A stretch of DNA of 64,000 bases, taken from NCBI GenBank assembly GCA_015039365.1, contig WION01000047.1, positions 62,001 through 126,000 of the forward strand, given 5' to 3'. This document shows, piece by piece, positions 1-12,494 of the stretch. Below the pieces are notes generated by a model that saw only the letters and a list, made by a program, of their open reading frames with translations, had not been told where the DNA came from and did not search any database. Every line of letters starts with the position of its first letter. The stretch's first letter is position 1. This stretch comes from Amanita rubescens (taxonomy: Eukaryota; Basidiomycota; Agaricomycetes; Agaricales; Amanitaceae). The translations under genes and the position numbers were made by a program.

Positions 1-1549
1 CCGCGCTGAAGAGACTGGAAGGTTTCATCGACCCGCAGAAACAGGAAGAGAAGATCAAGAATGTAAATGAGTGGATTACGACTATTCAGAAGAGGATGGA
101 GACGGGTGATTATAATGATGACGTGGACGATCCGCGATATTCGTATCCAGGTTACGAGGAGGAACTGATCGAGTTTGACGAAGTCGACAAGGCTTCTTCT
201 CATAGACGGTCTATTATGAGCCTAGACGAGACCTCAACGTCACCAAGTGTGGTCCCTGTCCTTGGTCCCACTGCTGCCAACACCCCAATATTGTCCTATG
301 CCCCATTTCTGGCTACTTTGGGCTCGCCTCGTGTGCCTGATGCGAAACCTGTTCGCGAAGAGGTCGTGCCGTATGATATTTTACAGAGCAGAATGTCGAT
401 GTCTCCTCCTATAGCGCCGAATTTCAGCGTTCCGTTACCTCGTCTACACCAATCTTTCATCGTATCTTATCGAGCTGAAACTTTGGCTCAGCATTTCGCC
501 ATGATCGACGGCGAGCTCTTTACCTGTCTCCGATTCGAAGAGTTGGTGTCTACCGAATGGATGACGTGTCAAGAGGTGAACGTTTTGGACTGGAATCAAT
601 ATCTGCGAGATCGGGCGCGATGGAAAACGGAGGAGCGGTTCCCGGAGAAGACGAGCACGCTGGCTGTCGTAAGGGCCAGGTTTAACCTAATGACCAATTT
701 CGTGATCTCGGAGGTGATTTTGACGCCGCCTAGTGCTAGAGTGTTGGTGTTCAAGAAGTTTTTGACGATTGCCCTCGTGAGTTTTCCTTCATTTAGACGT
801 CTGTTCGCTACTGATTTGTCTCAGAAATCCTGCAACATGAACAATTTCCATGCGATGGCTGCTATAGTGACAGGTCTCAGTCATGAATTAGTGTACAAGT
901 CCCTTGGGCGATATTGGAGCCGCATCAGCCGTCGAGAGCATCGCATGTTCACCAATTTCCAGCAGTTTATCGGCAACGTGGATGACTTTAAGTTTATGCG
1001 GAATGCGGTTGATAGTATTGTTCAAGCCAAGCCTCTGGAGGACTCTTCTCATCCACCCTCGGTCGTAAGCGGAGGCACCGAAAGCAAGCACAAGAGCGAG
1101 CAAAGATCTGTGACACCCCCTGCATGCATACCTTTCATTGGTACATTGACTCTTTTTTTCTGTTGTGAATGTCCCGCGTCTTACTTTTTACCCCAGGTGC
1201 CTACTTGTCGCAGCTGCATCGACTTGCTCGACTTCCTGACCTAATCGATCCCACCGCACCACATCTTGCTATGGAAATCGACCCCAATACGGGCACATGC
1301 TGTCCGCCCAGATACCCAGACGTTTTTTCTGCACTCGCACCACTGCCATCGTTTATACAACTGGAGCCCTTGATTAACGTCCACAAGCAAAGGCAGGCAG
1401 CTGTTGTTATTAAATCACTCATTGCTGGTCAACAGCTTGCGCGTCGTGTTCACTTTGACATTGACAAGAAACTGTTCCATAAATGCTTGCGTCTTCGTGC
1501 ATCGGATATCAGTGTTCTGCAGCGCGTTTTGGATCAGTATCCTGATTAA
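1..1549 (+). CDS. RasGEF (Cdc25-type) protein, 3' part
   Basis: Ras guanine-nucleotide exchange factor. It swaps GDP for GTP on a Ras-type GTPase at the membrane. The reading frame is open from the left edge (base 3), so the N-terminus lies outside the window. A proline/serine-rich linker is followed by a RasGEF catalytic domain: TLAQHFAMID, then NFHAMAAIVTGLSH, a stretch of basic helices, and PFIGAYLSQL, which matches the family's P-F-L-G-x-Y-L-x-D-L core. Two introns are clear: 777-824 (48 nt) and 1141-1196 (56 nt). Joining them keeps the frame through to the stop at 1547-1549. The tail after the catalytic core is complete. The domain order is that of fungal Cdc25/Ste6-like exchange factors. 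Which Ras it acts on cannot be told. Confidence 0.88.
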
Positions 1550-1739
1550 CTTGTGGCTACCCTTCTTGCTTCCCATTATCATGTCACACTAGAGTTGTTG
1601 CAAATATCATGTGTTTAAGTAGATTTTCCTGGGTTTCAAGCGTCGGAAATGATATAAATTTGAAGTTTTGAAAAGCGTTGAAAAGTGTGACTACGGGACG
1701 ACTCGGCGTGTGACCACCAACTACTCGCTCTCTTTTTCG

Positions 1740-2573
1740 ATGTTACACTTTCCAGGCTGGCGTCATCTCCCTAGGCCTCTTCAACTGGCAATCTACTGGT
1801 CGCCATTGGCTATCACACTCTCTCAGATGATATCAATAAATCACATAAAGGGCAGAAGTATGCAGGTGCCATGTCTGCTTATATGACTTATGGTTTTACC
1901 GACGTTCACATTTCTTAGCCTACGCTTAATCCAGACTCGTCCCCTTGGAAGGACATCGCCGTATTCGACCGGCTATCGGTGTATATTGGGCGCCCCTGCC
2001 AACGCGGAGATATCGTGGTTGTAAAGTGCGCGTTCAGTTTTACTACCCCCGGGGATAGATCTTCATTCCTCGATGTCAGGTCACCCTCTGATCCAAAGAG
2101 AATGCTGGTCAAAAGAATAATAGCGCTGCAGGGGGATGTAGTGAAAACCCGTCCTCCATGTCAAGAATCAGAGGTATCAATTCCACAAGGTCACATCTGG
2201 ATTGAAGGTCGGTGTGCCCCCCCCCAACTTTGGTAGTATGGACAGGTACTGAAAGTACTGCCTTCCTCTTCTCAAGGCGACGAACCATTCCATACGGAAG
2301 ATAGCAACCAATTTGGACCGGTACGTAACATTAGCCTATAACGACGGACTTGCTAATGGATCCTATTAGGTTCCTCTGGGACTTGTAGATGCAAAACTTG
2401 CGTTCTTGATCTGGCCTATTGCTCGATTCGGACGTTTGGACCAGTCAATACCGGAGGACCGAACGACACCTGCGTACCGTCTTGCGATGGACCGAATTCA
2501 GAGAGGACAAATTCGCCATTCAAGAGTTACGCCACTTGGACGAATTGAATCTGTGTCTACCTTGTCCAAGTAG
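1740..2573 (+). CDS. IMP2: mitochondrial inner membrane protease subunit 2
   Basis: Signal-peptidase-I-like Ser/Lys protease of the mitochondrial inner membrane. It cleaves sorting signals from intermembrane-space proteins. Five exons give 202 residues; introns are 1866-1918, 2026-2079, 2208-2276 and 2321-2369. The first exon has a hydrophobic anchor and ends GRSMQ. The serine in G-R-S-M-Q-P-T is the expected nucleophile. The block KRMLVKRIIALQGD carries the general-base lysine. The later stretch IEGDEPFHTEDSNQFGP followed by VPLGLV is the family's D-S-N-x-F-G-P-V-P motif. Splicing intron 2 to give GDIVVVKSPSDP restores the family pattern, which supports that junction. An in-frame upstream ATG at 1668 exists, but 1740 puts the anchor near the N-terminus. 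IMP2 is more likely than IMP1 because of the D-S-N-x-F-G-P-V-P-L-G-L ending. Confidence 0.87.
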
Positions 2574-3887
2574 TGGAAATGTCAAGATTCAGAGACCTTG
2601 GCTTATGAAGACGTGGCTGGTTGGCTCATGCGCTCTGGAGTGAGGTGGGCTTGATCTTTCCTGCAGGAAAGACGCGTTCACAGGCGCGTATGCCCCAGCG
2701 AAAATAATGTCCATCTACATTATCATACGAGTTTTCCAAGATCATAATATAATACCTGGCCTTCAAACAATCTTCCCGGCGTCTGTCTTTACAAACTAAT
2801 GCAATCATCACAAAGCAATGTTCTGAAAAATAATAATGTATTTCTATCCCAATGGGTAAAGGAGATCTACAAAGTAAGGGTATATAAGAGCCAGGTTGAG
2901 ATGAGTCGTAGATTCCCATATTTCCGGTCGTTATTCTGTTTTTACGTCTTTATTGGTTACCCGGTCTTCTTTTTTTCCTTTTGATTTGGTTATTTTTTCG
3001 CTTTGCTTGTTATTCTTTTTTCGATTCCTTGTTATTCTTTTTTTTTTTTTTTCGTTTTTGGAAATCTTTTATCGGTAAATTACGTGCAGGGGATACTCGA
3101 GGATGTTGGAGATGCTGGTGCGGATCGAGTCGAGTGACAGTAGAGTTCAGTCGGGGGAACGCCAGGCGGACATGAGAAGCGATGAAAGACGTTTGAAGCG
3201 AAGATATGATGTGTCGCCTTTGCTCTTTTACAATCATTTTTTGATTTCTTGATGTCTTATATGTTCTAGACAGTGGCTCTGTAAGTGAATGTACAGGAGA
3301 TATCCGAGGACAGTAGAGATCAATCCAGCGAGGCCAGGCGCCACGGTAGAGGTCACTGGAGGCGGAGATCAGAAGTGAATCCGTTTGAAGTGAGGCCAGG
3401 TGCTCATTATTTTATTTTACTTTCCGTTTTAGGATTTTTTCTTTGATATTTGTCGTTCTTAAACTTTCTACGTAGAGTCCAATGGAGAAGATCTAGTGTC
3501 GATACGAGGCCAGAAATGCGATCCGAAGATGTTGATAAATCAAGAAGAACCCAAAATGAAGAGATACTTAAGTCCGCTAGTCTTTTTTGTGTCGTTTACG
3601 CTTTTGAGATTTTTTCTCTCCATCCTTCAAGCTTCAAGTCTAAAATTGTCGGGTCCAGTTACGAGCCAGAGATCCCAGTCCGAGAATTAAGAATAAAAAT
3701 CTAAAGGCGAAGATGAAACGATAGATTGCAGCCGAGTCGAAGATCTAAATGGTTGGTATAGGTGGTGATGATATAGATTGTTGATGAGCTGATAAGCATT
3801 GATTATATGATGATTCGCAGTTCGTCGTCTTCACCAGGGTCCCAAGGACGTCCACCACCACCCGGTCCAGGAGCATAACCAGGCTCG
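2574..3887. other. intergenic, T-rich, no gene seen
   Basis: No supported gene. A pyrimidine-rich stretch at about 2960-3060 contains a run of 14 T. A TATA-like box (tatataag, about 2880) is followed by a 27-residue ORF that I do not believe codes. Weakly repeated purine-rich phrases occur at 3100-3400. Confidence 0.5.
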
Positions 3888-5203
3888 TCACCTCCCCCCT
3901 TCGTCCTCTTCGTCGTCGCCAAACACTTCCGCGTGTGATTCATTGCGGTTGCCCGGATGCTCAGCCTCCCTATTGATCACAGGGACGACAGGCTCTCGGG
4001 GTTCAGGATGGTAGTTTCGAGCAAGGAATCCCTCGTCCGCGGCGTAGCCATTGTTTTCTGGTAATGGCATTGGCCATGGTACATTACCCATGGGATGCAA
4101 AGGCACATTGACGTTATTCGTCAGGAAGTGATTGTCGGGAATAACTTGAGGCGCATGATTTGGAGGTAAGTTAAAGATGGCATTGTGCATTCTTACGATG
4201 AACACTTAAGGCACAGGAAGTTGGACAGGATAGTTAGCGCCGCCGACAAAGCCATGGTGCGCCACCTATGGGAGGCGGAGACATGTTGACGTAGCTCATG
4301 AAGAAGTGATTGTCGGGAACAACCTGTGGGACATGATAGGGAGAATATACGTTGAAGGCGGGATTGTGCAGACCAGCATGGAAGTAAGGTTCGTTAGGAT
4401 TGTAGGGAACCATTCCGTTGTCAGCAAAAACGTCATGTGGAACGACCCGTGGGCGAGCATTGAAATAAGGTTGGTTGGGGTTGTAAGGAGTTACGTCGAT
4501 TGCAGGTCCGTTGAAGAAAGCCGGGTTGCCAGGCATTCGTGACGCCGAGATGAACAAGAGGAGGATCGATGAGTGCTTGGGTAAAACATTCTGCGTTAAT
4601 ATCCATGGCATCTCTATATTCTAGAGCATAGCCGAGTATGACAGGAACTCCGGTCTTGATGCGCCATGGAAGAATAGCCAGGCATATTGTTGTAGACCTT
4701 TGGCACCGCCGAGTGGACGTATGGCGCAGGTGGCATATTGGAATGGTTGACATTATTGAACGACAGATGTGGTCCAAAAGTCTGGCAAAGGAGAGCTAAA
4801 CCGCGAAGTTCATCCTCATCTAGATCTACGTCCATCTCAACAGACTCCCAGGACGCTGCTGCACGACCTATGTTTTAGTCACCAACAGAACTTATAGGCC
4901 CAGGACTTAAACGTACCTCACATGCGAGTTCTGATGTCCTCGCGTACATGCTTCCTGTACGCCACGGCAACCGAAGCGCTGAACGCAAATGGGAGTAGAT
5001 GAGTTTAGTGAAGTCGAGGCGCTTAAAACTACTTACTCAATGCCGTTAGGAGCCTTGGCGTTGCGCTTCGCAGACCGCCAGCCTTTTCGCTGAGCCGGGA
5101 AGTTTATCGGGCTTCTGTGCATGATGAGAAGATATCAGACACTACTCGTTGCGACGAGGATGGTCACTTACTCTGGCAGGATCACATAATTGAGTTTTGC
5201 CAT
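3888..5203 (-). pseudogene. decayed gene, paralogue of 34.07-34.7 kb
   Basis: Unrecognised gene on the minus strand. It starts MAKLNYVILPE at 5203 and has clean splice sites for two introns, but after ASVAVAYRK...REDIRTRM it hits TGA at 4918-4920. The position matches CGA (Arg) in the copy at 34 kb. Beyond the stop, several more coding-like pieces continue in the same direction: an acidic start MDVDLDEDEL, then Asn/Pro/Tyr-rich blocks with repeated P-Y-N-P-N-x-P-Y-F and V-V-P-D-N-H-F-F phrases, and an acidic end GDDEEDEGG. The short 56-residue product may still be made; the long form looks broken. No known domain. The 5' leader and promoter are also similar to the other copy (TATA-like box plus a pyrimidine-rich leader with AAGCTC repeats). 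Confidence 0.55.
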
Positions 5204-7142
5204 GGTTTGAATGAGTTTTGTCGCTTGGAGCTTGGAGCTAGTTGCGCAGTTAGTTGTTGCAGTTGATGGTAGAAGGAAGGGAGAAGAGGAGAGGAAAGGA
5301 CGTGGGCAGTCACATATATCTTGTCACCCACATATCTGACGGAATACGAAAATAGATTTCAAGTCTACCTTCGTCACCCATTACTTAGCTCTGATGAAAC
5401 GTTAGAGACGTACATCTTTGGGCTGTAATAGAAATCACTATTAGGCGTCTAGTTCTACGGTAAGATGAACGCGACAAACGCGTCAATGCACTTGCACATG
5501 ACCTTGATAAACGATCGAATCAACGATCGGATTTCAGACGAGGGTATAGTCGAATATAGGTATCGCGACACCGCGACCATTTTCACGAAGGTTACCTGGA
5601 AATATGTTTATCAGAAAGGAATAATACATAAAAACAAGGGAGCGATCTTGTACACTAACGCCGACTCTGATGTCTTTATGTCTGCATATCAATACTGGTT
5701 ATTGGCGTCAAAAGCGTCCGCTTTTACTATAAAATCGAGTTGATACACACCATGAAAGCTATGTTCAACATCACCGTCATATGTTCTTTGGCCTCCTATG
5801 TTCCTTCGAATTTCAAACTTCACTGGCTTGACATGAGTATTTGATCATTTCACGGCATATAAGCTTACCGCTTCAAGTAATCATGACTAATCAGAGGTGA
5901 ATGCTATGATGACTCAGATGAGGCTGTTGATGAAACAAGACCCTGAGAAATATTAGCCTGAAGACTGCTCCACTCGCACACTTTTTTTTCGATTAAGTAA
6001 AACGATATAGCAAGAAATTAGCACTAACCTGTTAGCTTAGATGATTGCATGGTCGTAATCAGTCTAGCCTGTTGAATTTAGGTTAGTAGGTCGGAAACGC
6101 TTGAATTTATTACCGATATCATAATCCAGTCAATATCTTTAGTTCATAACCAACGTCCTTTGCCAAGTCAAGATTGAAAAACTCCGTCATCTTGGCCTTT
6201 TGCCTACTATGGACATATATTCGCGCTCATTCGACAATTAAAAGTCATCCCTGTGTGTTATTCGACCTGTAGCATTGTTAACGGGCATACCGGTTGAATG
6301 GAGTATGTCCGAAACATACAGTGATTGGCCTCTATTGTCCACATGACAATTGGACACAATGAACCGATGGTGAATGGTCGGTAACACATGCCATGCAACC
6401 CCTGTATCCCCCTTGACGCATTTCTTCAATTTGCCGTGCGAATGATCGGTGGCTGCAAACAAGATGTCACATTGTCAGTCACTTCACGCCTGAAGTGACA
6501 CTCAGGAGTAATCCAACAAGTTGTACAACTTTCGCTACTACTAACTAGTGCGCTGGACCATGGCAAGTTCTTCTCGATTATACTTTTATTTTTGAAGACC
6601 GCACGATCTAATATTTTTGGAAACTGATTTAATTAGTGTCAACATATGACTTTTCCGCGCAGGGAAGATACTCCGGGCCACGATCTTTTACTCCGCCGAA
6701 ATCACGAGATAACAATGGCCAACATTTGTGCGAAGACATTAATTGAATCAATGCCGTCATGGCAAAGTACTGTTTATATATAGCAACGTTCACCATATAG
6801 GTAGGCAATCTTCATAGCCAAGAGTTCTTCAGTACGTTACTTCATTTTAAAGGACTGGGTGCTGAGTGCCGAGCGCTGTGTACAACCTGAATTTACCTCC
6901 GCCCCTTTCCATTATCCCTGAACCGCTCACGATGTGATAATCCGATTTCTCCGGCGCGAACGCATTCCAAGACCCGGATGCCACGGGCCCGCTCCAGACT
7001 GTGTTATAGGTCGTGCAAAGGATATGCTTGTCACGAACCAGGAAACTAGCGGAAGTGTGTTTAGCAAATATGTCATAAAAAGTCGAGCTGATTCATACCG
7101 GGTGGGACCATGAGGAGATATGCGGTTTTTCTCCATTTGGAC
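5204..7142. other. intergenic, no gene seen
   Basis: About 1.9 kb without a supported gene. The longest open frame (5465-5743, 92 codons) shows no recognisable domain, introns or promoter. AT-rich in parts. Nothing else is evident. Confidence 0.5.
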
Positions 7143-7152
7143 GGTATATAGG
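7143..7152 (+). promoter_or_regulatory. TATA box of the P450 gene
   Basis: The sequence ggtatatagg lies about 60 nt before the ATG at 7206, a usual spacing for a fungal core promoter. Confidence 0.55.
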
Positions 7153-7205
7153 ACCTTTTGCATCGCTGCATCGAGGACACAGCCTCATACAACGCCTCTG
7201 TTGCA

Positions 7206-9303
7206 ATGTCGACCATCCTTTTGCCTCTTCTATTTGGGTTGTCTGTCATCCTTGCCCTAGTGTTGCGCAAAAAACCGCCCGCGCCTTACCCTCCAGGGCC
7301 GCCGCCCAAAGCTCTCATTGGCAATGCGCTTGATATTCCTTCAGAAAGGCAGTGGATCAAGTACTTGGAATGGTCAAAGCGTCTCAAGAGTATGTTGTTC
7401 TCTTGTACAGATTTAAAATTACTTTACTCGGAATATTTCAGGTGACATTATTCACATGTCAGCATTAAACAACCATATCATTGTCCTCCATAAGGTGGAA
7501 GACATTACTGAGCTCATGGAGAAGCGTTCGGCTATATACTCCAGCCGTCCCTGGATACCAGTTGCTGAACTGTACGTAACGTCATTTGCAGCCATAATGC
7601 TCATGTCACAATGTTATCACGCAGGTTAGGCATTGATAACATAACTGCCCTCATCCCTTACGGCGTCGAATGGAGGAGACACAGGGCAATATTTCACGAA
7701 GGTTTCAGAAAGGAGCTCATACCACTTTACCACAACACGCTTACCGATAAGATTCATCTCATGATAGATCAACTTCTTAGCGAGCCGCAAAGGTTCAGAG
7801 ACCACTGCAAATGGTGTGTTTTGAGATTTACCCCAACCGACGGCTTCTCATCAACATTTAGGCTAGGCGTTGCTGTGGTCATGTCCACGACGTTTGGATA
7901 TGATTTCGCAGCCGATACGAACGACCGATATGTTACTTTAGCGGATCGGATCTTGACTGTGATTTCTGAGCTTTTACAGCCCGGGGGAACCCTTATCAAC
8001 GTAATCCCAATACTCAGACATATCCCTCCCTGGTTTCCCGGGGCATCCTCGCAGAGGGCGGTGGCTAAGGCGAAGAAACTATGGTTAGCTTACAAAAACG
8101 AACCTTTCGAGTACGTGAAATCACGTCTGGTAATCATTCACATTGCGTGAGCTTGCGGACAGCTAAACTTTGTTCGCAGCTTGCAGGATCATCAAAGGAC
8201 TGCGTTTTGACCGCGCTGCTGAAGCAACGTATGAAGGACGATGGTGTTACATTTAAAGACGAGGACGACCTTAAAGAGACGATGTCAAACGTCTATCTTG
8301 GTGCGTACTATCTCAAGTTTATGACCTGTTTATTAAGCCAAGGACCAGCCGGGACAGAAACAGTGAGAAAATTAAATTAGTTGATTTGTTAAAATTGAAT
8401 CCACGAGTAGGTCGAAGCCACACAGATGGTTTTCTTTATAGCCATGGCGCTTCACCCTGCAGTACAAAGACGGGTACAGGACGAAATCGACAGAGTTGTG
8501 GGGACAGATCGGCTGCCCTCGTTCGAGGATAGGGACTCACTACCTCTCGTTGAAGCCCTGTTGAGAGAGACAATGAGGTGGCGGCCTGTTGTGCCCCTTG
8601 CTTTTCCCCACACCACGGTCAAGGACGACATATACAAAGGTTTCTACATCCCGAAAGGTATGTTGGCCAATATATAAAATGCCACTATTCGCATATCTTC
8701 TTCAGGCGCGCTTGTTATGGCGAATGGATGGTGAATTTCGGTTCATGCACGACTCAATACGCTCGTTGTTGATATTTCCCAGGGCTATCAGTCAAGATGA
8801 AGCGTTATATCCGAATCCCGAAGTATTTCATCCTGAACGGTTCTTTAACCCGGATGGCACCCTGAATGATGACAAGGTTGACTATGCCTTTGGGTATGGA
8901 CGCAGGCACGTACCATTTACAAGGCGTATTCTAAATACTTACCACTCGCCCAGGATCTGCCCTGGAAAACATATGGCCGAGAGTTTGGTAAGTCGTTGCA
9001 ATAGAAACAATTACTTCTTTCATCATTTAACAGTTGTGGTTAATGATGGCTTCGGTGCTGTCGACCTTCAACATCTCCAAAGCAAAGGACGAGAAAGGAT
9101 TTGAGATCGATATCGATCCAAATGCGTTTCTATCTGGGATCTCGTGGTAAGTCATACGTGGTTCCAGGTACAAAGTGATTAAATTAATTTTGAAAAGCAC
9201 CCCACGATCGTTCCAATGCAGCATTGTACCTCGGTCTCCCCAGGCTGCAACACTGATTCATACAGCGGCTATGAGTGCAAGAGAAAACATGAGCACGGAG
9301 TAA
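7206..9303 (+). CDS. cytochrome P450 monooxygenase
   Basis: Membrane-anchored haem-thiolate monooxygenase of the ER. Twelve exons give 519 residues, the normal P450 length. Introns: 7390-7441, 7572-7624, 7814-7861, 8130-8179, 8301-8342, 8363-8410, 8658-8705, 8731-8782, 8906-8953, 8988-9033, 9147-9197. An N-terminal hydrophobic anchor is followed by the proline hinge PPAPYPPGPPP. The I-helix has AGTET, the K-helix E-T-M-R (ALLRETMRWRP), then FHPERF. The haem loop is FGYGRR joined to ICPGKHMAE across an intron, with the Cys ligand in ICPG. That intron (8906-8953) starts with GC instead of GT. All expected motifs are present, so the gene looks functional. It resembles the multi-copy mushroom P450 families; substrate unknown. 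A carboxylesterase lies 0.9 kb downstream on the same strand. Confidence 0.92.
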
Positions 9304-10218
9304 TCAATTGCACAGGTGACTCTTTGCTTTGAAAATGAAATGGGCGTTGGGTTATATGTATGTACCATAACTTGTTGATTGTTGATTGATATAAAAGCGA
9401 TGGTGATCAAATAATGAGGTACTTGGATGAATAGTTTGATCGGGGCGCTCATCGGTGCACAGCGCTCGCTGTACTACTTGTCAGCGCTCACTAGTCACTG
9501 TGGCTCTGCCAAGCACGGCGGCATACCCCTGAGCGAGTTGGTCCATGATCTTGCAATGCGCAGATGATCAGGATGTTGGTCGATGATAGCGTAACATGTC
9601 ACAGTGCCAAACGTGCCAGTGACTTCTAGTATAGTCCAGCACCATTCCTGACATGCTCCCGCGCACGTTTTCGAGTACATGCAGTGACTACTAGTTCGGC
9701 CCCTCCATGAAATATCTTCAGGTCATACTATCTACTACTCGTCTTATATTCTGCTTGATTGCTGTTCATATGCTACTACTAGTGACTAGTGACTATGGTG
9801 AAATCCCGGAGTTGATTCGTTCAACCCATGGGACTTGAGAATGAATTGGCCAGGATTCCAGAACAAAACTTTCGGAGCATATACTAATTGAGCTAAACTA
9901 AATATAGAACAACTGGCAACGGCAATATTCGGTCCTCGTGAGGTTTCGGTTCTCACTGCGTTATCATATCAATGGCGCTACTTTCAAGTTATTGAAACAT
10001 CATGCATCGGTTTCCCTTTTGCTCCCTGTCCACATATACCTTTCATGCGATTGGCAACAAAGCGTTAAAGAAGGATATGTAGGAGCTAAAATTCAATTGC
10101 GAGTCGGAACTCTGATGACTTGAGTTACTATAAATTCGTTCCGGACTGATCGCATGGTTGCCTGGGCAGCTTATAACGAGCACTCTGCCACGACAGGTGC
10201 AGCAGGATAGGTTCCACG
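9304..10218. other. intergenic with short inverted-repeat motifs
   Basis: No gene seen. Motifs built on the palindrome ACTAGT recur at about 9490-9499, 9683-9695 and 9781-9794 in opposite orientations. They could be ends of a small MITE-like element or chance. Confidence 0.35.
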
Positions 10219-12494
10219 ATGAATCTACAAGCTCTTTTTGCTCTAGCGACCCGTATTATTTGCCTTGAAGGCACGGCACCAACTGTTACTCTCGATAATG
10301 GTACCTTTACAGGCATTACTTCGGGCTCCGTCTCCCAGTTCTTGGGTATCCCGTTCGCTCAACCTCCGTAAGTCAGGAATGACTGTGCATTGGCAGTTGA
10401 TCTTATCTCTTCAGTGTGGGGAATCTGCGTTTTCGCCTTCCCCAGGCACTTCCACCATATGTAGGAAAGCATCAAGCAACACGATTTGGTCCTTCCTGCC
10501 CACAGCAGTCACAGTTCTCGGGTGTCCCGAACGTAGCACAGACTGCATCTGTATTTCTCGTTATGTCGCTTCTAGGCCCAACTACAACCAGTAGCGAAGA
10601 CTGTGAGTCATGACTCAGAATGGAAGAGTCGATTATCCGATAAGACCTTTTTCAAAGGTTTATCGATCAACGTCATCACGCCGCCGTCTGCCAGGCATTC
10701 AAAATTACCTGTTATTGTGGTGAGTATGCACAGATCAGCGAATCAATTTTCTTGTTTATTATCACGCAGTGGTTCTACGGAGGTGAATAAAATTACTTGT
10801 GATCATTCCTTTCTCACACACCATCTTAAGGTGGCTTTCAAGTGGGTAGTACATCTCAGTATGCCGCATTGAACATCTCATCGGGAACATGATTAACGTA
10901 AATGCTACAGGTACGATGGAAGTGTGATCGTAGAACGCTCGATTGCTCTTGGAGAGCCTGTGATATATGTCAGCATGAATTACCGGTGGGTACCAAAAAG
11001 GTCGAACCTTCTTACCACCTCACATCTCCAACAGCCTGTCTGGATTTGGATTTCTGGCTAGCAAAGAAGTAAAAGCTGCTGGTGTTGGTAATCTGGGCTT
11101 GCAAGACCGTGAGCATGTGTTGCTATGGCTTATGAAGCATTTTAATGGAATCCCATAGAGAGATTTGCGCTCCAGTGGGTCCAGAAGTACATCACAGCAT
11201 TCGGCGGAGATCCGAAAAAAGTGACATTGTAATGCCACTATAAAATCTTTGTACACCACGCTAACGAGCCTCCAGGTGGGGCGAGTCTGCTGGCGGTATC
11301 TCCATTTCTTTGCAAATGCTATACAATGGCGGCAACACCGGGGACTTGTTTCGTGCTGCGTTCATGCAGTCAGGGTCTCCAGTTCCCGCCGGTTCTATGG
11401 AACAAGGCCAAAAATACTACGATTTCACCGTTAGACAAGTTGGCTGCTCAATAGCTGCAGATACTCTCGAGTGTCTACGCACAGCGCCATATGACAAATT
11501 AAAAGCCGCGTTTGATGCGCTGCCTGGTTTTTCCTCTTATCAGGTATGTGCAATTTCCTTGAGCGGACGACCCACGATAACCGACGCATTTCAAGTCATT
11601 AGTATTGGCGTTTTCTCCTCACGCCGACGGTGTCTTCCTGGCAGACAAACCGCAACATTTGGTCTTACGTAGACAAGTGGCTAGAATTCCGATTGTAACG
11701 GGTTTGCATCAATCATGCCCCTTGCTTTGTTTTGGCTTATCATCTGTCACAGGTACTTGCGACGATGAGGGGACAATTTTTTCCACCTCGAAGCTCAATA
11801 TCACGTATGTTCTCCGTCGCTAACCACAATTCTCGACTTAGCAGAAATCAGGACCGATTCTCAACTGGAAACCTATATTAGAACCTTTGTCTTTCCCGGT
11901 ATCACGGATATCGAATACCAAGCAATCGCCCGGGCATATCCGTCTGACGTGACTCAAGGTTCACCATTCGATACAGGGCATTTAAACGCTCTTACTCCAC
12001 AATTCAAAAGAATTGCAGCATTTGACGGTGATGTCATGTTTCATGCACCTCGCCGTCTCTTTCTCGACCAGATAGCTAGTAGGCAGAACGCATGGGCATT
12101 CTGTAAGTGAGCATTACCTTGGTCCCGCGCAAACGCCGACGACCTTCCTAGTGAGCAAACGCCAGAAATCTGTGCCTGTTTTCGGCTCGGTGGGTAACAA
12201 ATAAGCAGCAATTGTGCATTCAAATTAACATCCTCCATTTATTGACAGTTCCACGGTTCAGATTTGATCAAAACTTTATTTGGCGGAGAACTTACGGATT
12301 ACCTTATACATTTCACTAACCATTTGAACCCCAACGGTCCTGGATTGCACCCGTGGCCACAGTTTGACACCTTGACGCGTTCTTTACCTACTTTCTGGGA
12401 TGGATTGATCCCCACATCAGTTACAAACGATACTTTCAGGCGGGATGCGATAAATGTCCTTATCAACTTATCATTGGCTCACCCATTTCTATGA
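10219..12494 (+). CDS. type-B carboxylesterase / lipase
   Basis: Alpha/beta-hydrolase of the carboxylesterase type-B family; it hydrolyses carboxylic esters and is often secreted in fungi. Fourteen exons give 539 residues. Introns: 10368-10414, 10603-10657, 10720-10769, 10783-10830, 10859-10910, 10986-11034, 11109-11158, 11229-11275, 11544-11595, 11702-11752, 11805-11851, 12103-12151, 12190-12248. The oxyanion-hole block FYGGGFQ, the conserved EDCLSINV, the strand NYRLSGFGFL, and the nucleophile elbow GESAGG (catalytic Ser) are all there. CDDEG probably carries the acidic residue and FHGSDL the catalytic His. The N-terminus (MNLQALFALATRIICLEG) is a weak, short signal peptide. Complete, with no frame breaks. 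Substrate cannot be inferred. Confidence 0.9.

Noticed and set aside
5465..5743. 92-codon plus-strand ORF
   Set aside because: No domain, no introns, no promoter; composition like random sequence.
11805..11851. Frameshift in the carboxylesterase
   Set aside because: Using the acceptor aaatcag at 11850-11851 restores the frame and gives the family-like NITTDSQLE.
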